A stretch of 64,000 nt of DNA from assembly GCF_910592395.1 (NCBI RefSeq), contig NC_088312.1, forward strand, positions 4,278,001 through 4,342,000, written 5' to 3'. The position numbers were made by a program, and so were the translations under genes. The notes under the pieces were generated by a model. The model was not told where the DNA came from. It was given only the letters and a program-made list of their open reading frames with translations, and did no database searches. The stretch's first letter is position 1. Each line of letters starts with the position of its first letter. This DNA is from Lineus longissimus (Eukaryota; Nemertea; Pilidiophora; Heteronemertea; Lineidae). Shown here one piece after another: positions 1 to 13,600 of this stretch.

Positions 1-355
1 GCGGGAGTTTTTGAGGCACACGTCCACGTCAAGAGGTTAGTTCATTGTCATATTGTAGGCAACATGTAGGCATCATTTTTAATTTGGACGCAACATTATT
101 CTCTCAGTTTTCTGATAAAAAATGCGCAGGTAAGGAGCACGGAATCAAACATGAAAAAAGCGTTACCCAGTATATGAAAAAAAACAACAACAGAACTGAC
201 CATCGGTTTCTTTCTTCGGTTCGTTAGACGAAGCTTTTACCGATACTCCTAAAAGAAATGATGAAAAAGCCAGCCAAGCTTGATCTTCATTTTTTGTCAA
301 AGCTGTTGTAGAGATCGAGTGGTTCTAATGGAGACGAGGCGTTTTCATGAATGGA

Positions 356-770
356 CATAAAAGGCCTTTTTTTTACACGAAACCAACGAACCGAACTCAG
401 ATTGACATCACAGCACGATTCACTTTCCCATTCCTCACCGCATTCCGTAGGTGTAGCCGTGCCGGCACATGTATTTTTTGCATTACATGAGTACATCAAT
501 TTGTGACGGAAAGGACTGGATGAGAAGGCCGTTTATATGGCACTTAACTGAGATCCGATTGGCATCACTGTAAGATTCCTTTACCACTCCTAACCGCATC
601 CTTTAGGCACCGACATATGAAGAGTATTTTTTTTCTTCCAATGCATAATTACGTCAATTTTCTATGGAAGGGGTTTGATCAAAAGACCGTTGACATGATT
701 ACAAAGACGGATCTGACTGGCAACACAAAAAGCTTCCTTTTACCACTGTAAAGAATTACATCCGTCAGAT
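356..770. repeat. Degenerate tandem repeat, about 157 bp x 2.6
   Basis: Three diverged copies in a row. Anchor GATTGACATCAC at 400 recurs as GATTGGCATCAC at 557 and as a variant (TGACTGGCAACAC) near 715, giving periods of 157 and 158. The shared stretches AAGGCCGTTT/AAGACCGTTG and CTTTACCACT... recur in register. It lies 3' of the last visible LGR exon. A short open frame on the minus strand across copy 1 (287-499) is probably by-product. Confidence 0.65.
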
Positions 771-1341
771 CCCCCCCCCCACCAAAAAAAATGAAACCAA
801 CGATGACTGATGTTTATAATTGCTCTCTATATTGTCACCACCCTCTTTAATACCATAATGATCTTAAAACTAACTAGCGGTAACAATGTCAACTTAATTT
901 CCTGTAGCCCGAGGTTTAAACAAAGGCAGTTGCCCTTTATTGACTTACAGTTTATATTGCAATGACATGTTAATTGAACGAACATGTATCACCAAATTAA
1001 ATGGCTCGAGGCAAAACAAGCCCATTATGGATGGTTAATGACAAGGACTTCGGTTGCTTTGCCTCTAGGCCCTTTATCCGATTATTGGCGGTTGCACTGT
1101 AAACAGTACACCATCACTCATTTCCGAAACCAACCTTTCCTTTAATCATACCGAAGCTTCCCTTGGAGGTATACGTTCTGCTTTGATCGAAAAGGCTACG
1201 GGACATCCTTGTCAGTCCCGGAATCTACATTGCAGTTTCGAAATCATCTTACATGTAAATGTTTGCAAACGCATTTACTATATTTATAAAGTAGGTGAAC
1301 ACGAGTATATTCTATCTTGCCTCTGAGAAAGTTCTACTTAC

Positions 1342-1645
1342 AGGGAATAGAGTTTCGGCATGGCGTCGAAGGCACGCTCGTTTACAATGCTGATGCGGTT
1401 TCGATATAAGACACTGAAATATGAAGAGAAAATACAGTTCTTGAAAGCATACTAAATATAAAATCTATAAATGAGAAACTTTTTGCATGCTAATCTATGT
1501 AATCCAAAAGCTTTTAAGTTGTATCACATCACCTGATTAACCCTTTCCAAGCTTCATTGCATTATATACTTACAGGTGTCGCAACTCAGTCAAGCTTTCG
1601 AACATCGACTTGGAAATTACTGTCAGTCTGTTGCTGCCAAGCCCC
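1342..1645 (-). CDS. LGR exons 12-13: LRR 8 and 9
   Basis: Two 72-bp phase-2 exons, 1574-1645 (GLGSNRLTVISKSMF then ESLTELRHL) and 1342-1413 (VLYRNRISIVNERAF then DAMPKLYSL). No further LRR exon with correct phase and splice sites was found in 1-1341, so the rest of the receptor lies outside. Confidence 0.87.
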
Positions 1646-4600
1646 CTGAAAATATGAACCGATTTTCTAGAAAATGGATATTTTTGAAATAGATCGATTC
1701 ATTATGCTTCATGTCAACTGATCGTATATAGTTCTCGATCTTCGGTAGTCCAACTTAGCGCCGGAAAATCAATGTCAAGTAATTCCGAGCGAAGGAACCA
1801 TGAATAAGGCAAAGGTTTTGCTATATTGTACCATAAAAGATAAGAAAAATCAAAATCAATTATCTTTCCTTGTGGTATTAGGGTGAATGTGGCTCAACCT
1901 CAGTATACCACCACAGCCCAACAGCCACGATGATGAGCCGACAAAAAGTACGACTACATTTATCAGGGGAAAATTATAGACGAGCCCTGTTTCCCGAGGG
2001 AGATCGGAAATCAACAAATCCATCAAGCTGTTGGTCTCCCATTCACTATAAAAATACCCCTTCGAGAGAGAGTCTGAATGATAGGAGTTTAAATCGTGAA
2101 AAACTGATCAAATCGTTGAAGATTTCCGTAGCATGTCACCAGAGCGAAACTAATTCGTGGTATCTGCGTTTATATCTTTTTGTGAGAGCTGCAAGGTGAG
2201 CCTGGCAGCCAGAAGTCTTATAAAATCAGAATATTACGCCTTTTCTGTCTTATACTTTTAACGTTGAGAAACCTGCTGGTGTTAATACCATGATTTAATG
2301 GGTCGTCAATCATACGTTTAGGGCTTCATCTTAACGTCTTATAGGGTTAATAAAAGTGTTTCCACACTTGACCTTTTATCAAAATGCGGATGTTCGCACT
2401 TTTAGCAATGGCTTCAGTGACATCGTCTTCGGTAACGAATTTCGGTATCATTTTAATCAGTTCTCGATGTTCATGGTGCTGGGATGTTGCTTAATGGCGT
2501 TGCAACAGCATTTGTACATACCGTTGGGAGGCCAATTGCAGCAGTGATGTCAGAGGCGTTTTTATTGCTTATGTATGAGCTAGGCGGAGGTTCCGATATC
2601 TGGCGCTGGGTGTTACGGCACACTGATAAATACGATATCATACGTTGAGAGCAAAAAAACACGTCCGCTTCCTCGCTATGGTACCCTGGGTTGCAAAACG
2701 AACCAGGACGTTATCAGCTATCTTAAGAGAACCGGCGATTAAGAGATTTGTAAATGTAAAGTAGGAGGAAACCGGAGAACCTGGAGGAACCTATACTGTC
2801 GAGGAGAGACGCCGTCACCTCTGCTTAGTAACGTTTATGGTGTCATTTCAATTATTACCCCTAAGGCAACATGCCCTACCAATTTGAAATAAAACAACCC
2901 GTTTCTGAGCTAACAAACGCGGAAGTTAATTAACTTGGCTCCCCTACTTCAATCAGAACGCATTAGCAAATAGGTTGATAACGCGGATGAATGTTGCGTT
3001 AAAATCTCTTGCCTGGAGAGAGGATTTCTCGCGACACGCAACTAGATCGTTTAATATGAAAAACTGAAAGATTTTCATGGTGAGATGTCATCGTCTTAAT
3101 AGGTAAGGACTGACTGATTGTCAGACGACCCTAAAGATAGGTAAAGATGACAATGACAAAGGGTGTACCGGATGGTGTCACGCCAAGGTCATATACAAAT
3201 AGGCCTAGTGGATGTTTGGTACGCCAACATAGATTTTCGATCGACGCCATGATATTTCTGAGTCTGCAGCAAAAACCCTTACTATATTAAAAGCAGTAAA
3301 TGTTTTGGCAAACCGAACAATCGCTTCCTCGGATCGCCAGCAGCCTACGGCCTTCTGATTATACATGTGCCGTAACTTTATGGGTAAAATTACAAAATTA
3401 ATTGGAATGAAAAGTTATCCCTTATGGCTCCACTCATCATTTTAAAAACATAATGATATATATTTCTTGTGTATACTTACAGTCTTTTGAGATTGGTCTG
3501 ATATCTAAACGCCCCTCTCTGGATATAATTGATCAGGTTGTCGTTTACCAATCTACAAATAAAAGAGGATTTTCTAAAATACTGGTGTAAAATCTATGGT
3601 TGCGATGTTCCCAATATTTCAGTGTTTCAACGGAAAGACTAAAAAGTACAAGACACAAAACACCATAGTTATTCCTTATGACACTAAAAAATGCTTGATG
3701 TGATTTATCTTACAAGATTACACGCCCTCGTTATAGCAATTTCACGAAGAAATTACCACCCTGGCACCTGCTCATTGCTGACTGTATCAGGAAAGAAAAT
3801 GAAGAATAATCTGAGAGATGACTAACATGATAAAGCAGGAGAGAGTGGTAAGTCACGCTCCTAACTTCCTTGGATAACCACGTCTGAATATTTCATGGCC
3901 CAATTCCACTTTTACCACGTTTTGCAATTCGACGCACAATTTTCAGAGACAATGAACACGAAACATGCTTGCAATGGCAAGAATTGCTTGTAATGGCAAG
4001 GGGCCATGTTGAACATAGATCTTTTCCACTAACGCTGGCTTTAATTCTCTCCTCCTGCCTCTCTCATGCATCTTGCCAGTGAAATCCATTGCTGGATTTG
4101 GCCAATTGATTACGGGAAAATGACAGCGATCTTTTAAGTCAATCTAGCAGGGTTGCAGTATGCCTGGTTAAGATCCTAGCGTAAAGACACTCGGTTCAGT
4201 TTATCTGCTATATTTTGGAGTGGAGATCCATTTATAGAAGCAAAATCCATGAGAAGTAAACACATCTAGTCCACAAAGATACCAAGCCACATGCTCGGTA
4301 CGTTGATTAAGTATATGACCAAGCTAACACTACCCTGGGAGTGAGGATGCCTTAAACACGGCAATTCAAATCCCTTTCTGACAATAAAATGCAACACTTT
4401 ATCTTAACTTGGAGCATCATGATTATTCTTACAGTTTGTTTAGGTGATTTCGCAGAAGACATTTGACACAAGCGCGTAACCCTGAATTTGAAGTACATTT
4501 TTCAACTTGATGGCTGAATTATCATTCATGAGGTAACGTCTAGGCTTATCTGGCAATCTAGATCACCCTCCAAGGGGCCCATGGAGCATAATAGATCATT

Positions 4601-7600
4601 TTCCAAGTTTCAAGTGCCAGGTTCAGAATCATAAACAAATACTTTTACAGAGATGAAGTTGTATCACCCCCTGGTGGTGTATCTGGTATTCAATTAGTTC
4701 CAAGCGTCATCAGCCTCGGCGAAAAAATATGAGCAGGGCGCTTTGACTGAGACTTTGATGTCGACTTCAAGAGTGGGTCCCAGCCGGAGCCGGCGAAAAT
4801 AATTGGCCAACAAATTGATATAGATGAAAGAAAGACCAATGTCACGCTGTCACGTTCAGCAACGCAAAAACAATTTCTTAACAAGAAAGGCGAAATTGGT
4901 TCTGAGTAGTTTTTGACTAACAAGCATGCATCATCCATTCAGGCCACAAGCCATAAATAATCATTTAAGACACTGCGGTAACAAGGATCACCAACTGATG
5001 CTTTAACCAGAAAATTAACAATCAGCAAATGGTATTTTTATTTGTTAATGACCTCGTGATGATACATGTACATGTACGACGTACATTTTGTACATACAAT
5101 TTGAAAGGGTCTGAAGCTCGGCTCTAGCTAGCGATTCGCATTATACATTGGATCCAGAACATGGATAATGACGATAACTAAATCGTCGGCTGTGTCTATT
5201 ACTGCCTCAAGGCGCCAATCACCGTCTAGAGAGCCCGCCTGCATTAGCCCCCAGTATCACCTGTTGCGCTTCCCGCAGTCGCTTACAGTTTATGTCTATT
5301 TTAGAATCGTCTTTTGCTAAAAGGCTGTCCTCGAACTGTTGACAAAAGCATCGAAAGACCGGAGGCGACTAGTGATTTCCGATCAAATTAGTATTGGGAG
5401 AAGCTCCTCATAATATCATCCAATAAGAAGACGCCTACATGTATCATGCTTCTGCGCGCTTGTCATTATTGAGAACCGGTATATATTCTGATTAGCCATT
5501 ACCTCATGGTATACATGTGAGTACCCAATTGCTGCTTGAGAAATAAGGCGAATGCGATGTTCGACAGGACCAGGGATGTAATCATAGATTCACTCGCATC
5601 AAAACGCTAGGACAACATTTGGGCAGGAGAGGACGATATGTAGCCTACTTACATCTCATTAACACTTCGAAGTGGGGATAGCATCTGCACTGTCAATCTG
5701 GTTAATTTGTTGTAGCCGAGGTCACTGAAAAAGATGATGAGACTATTTGTTCCTTGCAAAAGTGTCGACGAGGTTTAATCGTGGGGTCGCTCTCCCTCTT
5801 AAATTTCACCGATGAAAGGGACTAAGGACCGAGACGCACACTACATGAACTGACACCACCAACTCGGTTTAGACTGCATCGGGATAAACGTTTTTAATCC
5901 ACGGCAGTCATGAAGAGTTTCAGTCCATAGCGTATATGGGCGCGGTACGGGCGCCTAGGGTAGCCTGTCTGCATGCGGTCTAGAGCTACTTACATGACTT
6001 CCAGAGACCTGAGATGCAAGTCAGAGGCCAGATTAACACGATCTATGTCGTTCCTTTGTAAGTTCCTGCAAAAAGAGTAACGTAAAGAGAGTTGATGAAT
6101 AAACTTTTTCCCTTGTATAAAAAGTCCGTGTTATTTTCGATTAGTTTCAGTAGCTTTAGTATATCTGAAAAATGAGATGTTGAAATACAAAATCATATTA
6201 GCGTAAAGCAACAAATGAACTCGTTTCTGCAGGGATAGTTGCAGTACATATATAAGGCATGTTGTAAGTGGAAACACTTGAAGGAAAACATAACACGTAT
6301 TTTTTGATAACATTGGGTAAAAGCGATACTTTCCTTCTAGTCTTGCTTTTTCCATGGTGTTTCTCAGTTTTGACGACGCCATGACAATTAAGCGCCAGAC
6401 TCGCACCAGACAGCTATAAATGATCAATCTAACTGGTTTTCATTGTCACGTGACCGAAGCAATCAGCGGGTAATCCTGACGGAAGCCGCAATCAAGAGAA
6501 AAACGCACTGGTCTCGTGAAAACGGCCTAATGAAATCAATTAGGGTATTTCTCATTTGATTGAGATCACGTAGAGACACGCGTGATTGTGTCAAATCTCG
6601 TGGTGTCAGTGTAGGTTTCACAGATAACTGGCGTGGCATTTGCTTGTCTATAACTGATAAGCGGAATCGCAACTTTATAGCATAATAGACACTGCATTAA
6701 TTCACCATTATGACAAATTAACGCACGTTCTGGAGATAATATAAGCCAAAAAGAAAATAATAATTTTGGGCTGAATACCCGGGTAATGAGAAAAACATTA
6801 CAGTGGTGACTGTGAAATCACCAATAAAACTATAGCTCGATCGCCCGATCGCCCGATTGAGATAATATACTCAAAAGGGTAGATGGCACATAGAAGAAAC
6901 TTACAATTTTCGTAACTTTTCCAATCCTTCAAAATAGAGGCTGTCAACTCTTTCAAATCTGTTCGCGGATAAATCTCTGAAAGAAAAGTATTCTGATGAA
7001 CTTTTTCTGGTGTACCCGATAGATCGACATGATCTTAATGAGCTACCAGTAACATAAAGACACCCATCCAAAATATCATCAACAAGGGCAGCCTTCACAA
7101 AACTAATAAAATTAGCCAAGGTATCAGACATCTGCACCTTTTCCCAGTATACCAGTTACTTGTACCATGGAGGTATTATTAAAATATGTATTTGTAATAA
7201 GGTCATCCTGGCAACAGCGGTTATTTATACTCCGCCTCTCGATATTTATTTTTTTTGTATATGACGTACACGTAGGAGTATCAAAACCTGTATATCAGGA
7301 TGTAATAAGGTAGGCATCAACACAATATACATGTACATGTACGCATACTACTTTAGATTAAGCAAATACAATGTGTAGGACCCAATGAACATGCTTACAG
7401 AATCTATCCGTGTCTGCAGCGATTACAAACTTTTGAGTACTTGTACATTGTCTTCCTTGAAACCACTTGAGCAGCTTTATGATCATCAGTTATGTTACTT
7501 ACATGTCAGTGACAGATTCGCATCCACAGAATGTACAATTGGCGATGGAGGATAACTCATTGGCTTGGAGGTATCTGAAAGGAAATGTCATATACATGTA

Positions 7601-10600
7601 CATGTACATGTAGCTTGGTTTAGTAAATTGAGCAGGAACGGCTTTCTCTTTTAAAACTGTTATTGATAATAACAAGCGATGTGAGATGGACGAGTTTCAT
7701 TCTAACAAAACATTCCCCAAGGAATAAGGATAAAAGCAACTCAGCGGAATCGTTAGTTCCTTTTAGCTGACGGCGGACAGTCTTAATATCTAACGCCAAA
7801 TTTTCGCGTCACTTTGCTTTAAGAGAGAAGTAACATTTTAACGATGCGCGGCAGATCACAAACATTTGGCGTAGGAATCCTGGTATACAAGGTTTTTCTG
7901 TGTTCTAGGTAAAGCAGGTCTGCATGACGAATTTTTCACTTCTTTATTTCCTGTTTCTTCTTTCAGGGCAAAACGTTTGAGAAAAAGCATCATAAGTATA
8001 AGTTACATCAGTGACACCACGTATGATTCGTTTAGTTGCATTCCGTACATGATCATATCAAAAAAGTCATATCCCCCAATGATGGTGTTTCTTTCTCGGA
8101 ATATAAGTACATGTATGATCAAGCCAATCACTGCTTCTCTTCTTTCAGGGGAAAACGTTCGAGATAGCATCATGAGGATAAGTTACACCAGTGACATCAG
8201 GTATGATTCGTTCAGTTGCATTCCGTAATGAGTATGATAAAGCCAATTACTGCTTTTTACGAAGGCTGGATGGAGTGACGATATTGCGAGGTCGTTGCCC
8301 GGTGTCTCTTATCAAAAACAATTATGAGTAATGTTTCTGCTGGGTAATAGCCTACTCTAGTTCGGATAACAACGAGATGGTAAAAAAGCAAATCCAATCA
8401 CATTTGCGCGAGGACCTACGATAAACTTACAGTCGTTTCAGTTTTTTGTTGTAGGAAAACGCTCTTTCTTCGATCGTTTCTAACCCGCTTTGAATCATGA
8501 TGCTGAAATCGAAAATAAAACATTATCTTCAATGTTAAAAGACTTACATTTTGGCGAACGAATGGAAAAGAATAAAATGTACATAATCACGAAACTAAGC
8601 TTCTTTTTGAGGATCATTAAGCCTTTCTTGATACAAAGGTCAAGCCCAACGACGTTGTTCCAATTCCCAAAGGAACACTGAAGAAGAATTTCCAATTGAT
8701 TCAACAACTAAAAGAGCAACTTAACTGAAGACATAGATGTGAAGATATTGCCAATTCAATGAAGACAAGTATACACTTGCATGAACATGTACATGTATTT
8801 TGTCTATTGTAGAATCTCAAAGTCAAGTTCAAATTTCTTGATTTGGCCCATTGATCCAGGTGTTGCCAAAAGTCTTCACAAGCGAAGGCAATAACTTCAG
8901 GCTCATATGGCTGTGGGGTAAAACCTGAATGTTCTCACATTGCCCTTCATTATCTTCGAAATCAGCTTAGCTGCTATTTCTAGTTTAGCCTGCTTTCTTT
9001 CTCCTCAAGGACATTGAGAAAGAAATGACACAACTCTTAATATACAAAAAAACAGCTTGCTGTCAACTTGGCATGACATCAACCACTCAACTCTGACAGA
9101 GGACACTGACAATATTCTTAATGACTCTAAAGAAATATTGACATGAGGTGGCACTGGAATCTTGCAAGAGATTACATGTAAACTGGAAGCATGCTAATCA
9201 AATAATGGGAAGATTGCAAATTCACAACCGATTTTTTTCTGCTCGAAAAACTTTTTGGTTCTCTGATTAAGGATCTTCTACGCATTAATATAGTTTTTTT
9301 CCACAAGTCTATACAATGCCGAGCATTTATCACCTGGTGAACAATTGTCATTCTCGTTAACCATACAAAATCTCAGAATGCGGATTCTCGTCATTTCGGT
9401 GCTCACGCGAGCATAAAGCCAATAAACAGACAGACCGGCTCTCCTTGATGCGTAGGCTATTTCGCTGATTACTCTCGATTACTAGTCATCCATAGCTGCC
9501 TCCCCACTCGATGATCGGATCAAAATAAGGATGCACCGCTCAGTTGTCCCAATGAGATGCTCTGTTGGTTAAATGAATAGCCCCAAGCAAATCAGCTGAG
9601 CCACGATCCCGTTAAAAAGGAAATCACTTTTTAGTAAGCACTTTTGATCAAAGGTCAAAGGTATACCATGACATGTAATTTGAAATGCGTTCCCTTAATG
9701 GACATGTCAATGTTCGAATCTGACCTACTTATCTCAGATTGGTGTGATGCTTTTGATCCATTAAACCATTCAAAATGCAAGCTGAGCTGATACACGGTCT
9801 TGGCTAATGCACCGGTTACTGGCCACAAAAGATTCGCCTGAATCTTCTCACAGCCAAAAGAATTTCAAAGGAGTCAAAGGCACTCCCTTTGAGTTCCTTT
9901 CACCCCCTCAATTTCACCAGCCACAAAGGATTCCGACGAGTCTATTGTAGCCTATGTTAATTTGAATCACAATTAGTGTAATAATAATAGATCGATAAGA
10001 AGATGACAGGAGCTTAGCCTATTGATTAAATCGAGTATAGATCAAGTATGCTTGGTTAAATGTTGACTGATATACCTCCTGATCTTACATTTCTTTGTGA
10101 TTGTTTGATGGCCACATGTATACCTGAATTAACCTAGCCTTACTTACAGAATAGTACATGGTCCACCCAATGCTGACAGAACCAAATTTGGATGCATCAA
10201 ACAACTTATTGACGTTTTGGTTCTACCTACTCAATGGATAATTTAGATGTATAAAAGTAACACGATTTACTCATCGACTGTTTCATTAATATCCGACGCA
10301 CACTAGACTGTAACCAACGTCCATATGCTCAACTCTGCTTAATAGGTCATGCAGCAATAGCCAAAGGAAATGACTGGGGATGAAAACTGGCCATTTGGCG
10401 AGGGATCGAGGATTAATGTTGATGCGATTTCTATTGCCTCTTCGTCGTCGACGAAGCTCGAGTCTGGTGTGGTAGAATGGCTGGTGATAAAAGCTGTTGT
10501 ATTTACATTCCGGACGCCAAAGGAACATAACTGTAAGGCAATATGCAAATGGGAGCAACTTCCTTAAACCAAAGAGACATGTTTTGCCAGTGCAACCCAG

Positions 10601-13600
10601 ATTTACCATCGACGAAGTGCGAAGGTCTTTGGCGTCAGTCAAGTTCTGAGACTGTCACTCGGCAATATTCAATGCACTCGTCCGGACGAGGAGGTATGAT
10701 TGTTCCATCAACCCCTTTCTATTGTTGTTTATAACTTGCAGACCTCTACAAACATGACATATGCCGATAAGTCTAAGGCGTGCGATATTTTGATCAAAGA
10801 TGGGTGTAATGGGATTCGCATTATTGTCATTCTGTCGACGCTGCAGAAGACATTTTATGGAGATTGTGTATATGTCCTTGGCGCGCCGGCTCGATATACG
10901 AGTCCAGTCGAATACAAATCACCTAATGAATATTGGGTTTATCTAAGATAACTTTGTTAGCTACCGGTACTCAAAACTGATATATCATGTTTCACCTCCA
11001 AGAGAGTATGAAGATTACATCTCCAGGTTGCCTCATGATTATTTCCAACTTGAAGTCAAGACGACTTACAGTTCTTCTAAGTTGACCAGAAGCCGCATCT
11101 GATCCTGTCGTAAGACTTGAATATTGTTCGATGATAAATCCCTGCAAAAAAAAATATTCAAATATCAAACAGCACTATGATTTTTCCAAAAGAGAAAACT
11201 ACTTTCAGTTTCATTGATAAACGTATTGGCAAGATGTTCGGTGCAGTTTTATTGTGTCGCATTTAGCCTCTTTTGAATGTCGGCCATTACATTCGCTTGG
11301 TAACGCTATAGCGTATATTCTACCCATGAAACATTTACCAGTAATCTGCCTTAATGTATAGTACAGACTCCGTGTTCAGAGAACATTGGAAGGTAAACCC
11401 TCCCATAACACATGAAAGTGCAGTCCACACTCATTGTTTCCTTCTTTGAAACACCATGCCTATTTTATTATCCTTGTACCAGACATTTCGTTCGATAGAT
11501 TCGCCGGCAGGAAAGCGCCGCGTATTACTTCACGACCGATTATGTCATCTCATGTGCACCGTAAGAGAATTTAATCTTCGATACCCGATTCAAATTCTTT
11601 ATCGAGGATGAAAAGCTATCATATGACAGGCTCAAAGCAAGGAGAACTTTCTTTTCGCATTAAAGTACATTTCATGTCATATATAATTAAATAGCTTGGC
11701 TTATTGCGCTTACAAGAGTAGTCGATTACTGGGTGTCTTTGTAATTTGAGATCAGACGGAGTTATGAAATGTACCGCTAGCTCTCGGTCTAACGAGATTG
11801 CAATTACCCATTCTTGGGCGAGAATGCCGAGTCTCAAATTGGTTGTTCCACATGATTACGGGAGTTCGAACCGAACACTTTTGTATCCTCGTGCACAATC
11901 ATTATGTACTGTTGTTGAGCGTGCATGATAAATTGATAGTTCAAAAAGTGTGATCATTTGTTTGCTCGAACCCCTTTATGCCCTTTATGTAATCTTATTT
12001 ATAATCTCATCACTTCAAATAAACGTCAGTGAGCATGGCGCATTGTGCATTATTTGAGCTTTAAAACTGCGCTGTATGTCAACTACAAACAAAGAGACGC
12101 AATTATATAAAACATCTAACTACTCTCTTCTATACTCCGTGACGACCCTTGCCTCCAGTGTCTAATGGTCAGGATATGGGACATTTACACAGACTCTTGC
12201 TAATGGTATTGGATACATTTTTCCCCAGGCTTCCAATAATTTTGTATTCGGCAAGGGTAATCCTTCTCCGTTTAATGTGTCCCCTGCATCGTTTCCTGAA
12301 CACCATGGCAATATTTGAGTTGTGAAGAAATGATGAAATTACGCCCTTGAGCGCTTTTAGAGAGGTTGAGATGGATTTCCGACTCCTTCTTCGACTCAGC
12401 TTTGACATGTTTGAGGCTGAATTACAGTCACCTCGAGACACGTTCTATTAAACTAATTAAAAGAACCATTTCACACTGATGAACCGCCTTTACTTAACTG
12501 TGTAAGGAGAAATTGGAATGGTGGACTCATTGTAAGAGACAAATAATGAAGTCGAAATCAAAGTCGGGAGCGACGGTCCCCGAATTTGAATGCGAGGCTG
12601 ACGACTTCATTATTTCTGTCTTACATGTATGCTAAAGTCCGGATTAGAATTTCAAATATTCCTGTTGATAAAAATATGGTTCATCGCTTTGAAAATGAAG
12701 GCAAGTCTTAAATTTTGATGAGCCATCAGTTTGCCTAAGTAAACTACATGCTTACCTGGAGAGGAAATAACGACACAAAAGAAACAGACAAAAGATTAGT
12801 TCATTATGAGGGGCGTAAGGCCCGCATTTATTATTTGTATCCGATTGTACCCCTCCAGCACTGTAATGGGAGGGCCTCATTTCTATTGTGTTGCAAAGGT
12901 AAACCAATACCTTTACCTTTACTGGCTCTGGTATGTCTTGATGGCGGTCGTCCGGCCAGAAGTTGCAAATTCAATGACTTGACACGGACAACGAACCAAA
13001 CGCCAATCCCTTCAAAACAGATTTACCACGCTTATAAGCCCCAGATGTTATTAAGCTACGGAAGCTTTCTTTTGATGTCCAGGGAATATGGACCCTCGTC
13101 GTCATCTTCTTAAGGAAAGCCTAATTAGTGTCGCGACAGGTTAATTTGTTCGTAAACTAATTTTTCGCCAATCCAATCATCTGTCGAGCAATCTGGCATG
13201 ACTACAAAGTAACTGTTGTCATGACATAGTGTATTTAGATACCCGACTCGTAACCTAAAAGTACACATCATTTGTACGGCCGACAAGGTCATATTAATAG
13301 ATAACACAAGATAGTTAAAGCAGGGAAATTCTGTAGACGACTACATGTATTACAGTATACAAATCTACAACCAGTTGATGTCAAAAAAGATGATGTCTAT
13401 TAGCTATCTAAATATTTTCTTCAAAACAAATCAACAAAAAAATAATTTAAAACTGTTTGAGAAAAACATTCAGAAAATAATTGCTGAAGTCCTTAACCTC
13501 CTCAGGATGCAATTATGACTGAAAAACTTCAAATGACCAATGTCGAAATGAGAGTGAAGTCCAATGATGTACATGTTATACTTACAACACTGTCGTATTT

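Noticed and set aside
949-1020. Candidate further LRR exon left of LRR9
   Set aside because: Although a donor-like GTAAG is present, there is no AG acceptor 72 bp upstream and the translation lacks the LRR pattern.
4433-4504. LRR-like exon (CLLRNHLNKL) with a GTAAG donor on the minus strand
   Set aside because: No acceptor gives the needed 72-bp phase-2 exon: the candidates give 49 or 73 bp and break the frame. The LRR consensus is off by one codon. At most a relic exon.
10148-10219. Candidate LRR exon in the intron between LRR1 and LRR2
   Set aside because: Donor-like site only; the translation (CLMHPNLVLSAL...) does not fit the repeat and no acceptor is in place.
10286-10951. Overlapping ORFs of 65-118 codons on both strands
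   Set aside because: Open on both strands at once, no domain, no splice support, and located in an LGR intron. Composition effect.
11864-11880. GAGTTCGAACC as a tRNA B-box
   Set aside because: No A-box or cloverleaf around it.
12748-13113. 121-codon plus-strand ORF
   Set aside because: Intronic to the LGR on the opposite strand, no recognised domain, and poor protein character (a tail of serines from simple sequence).
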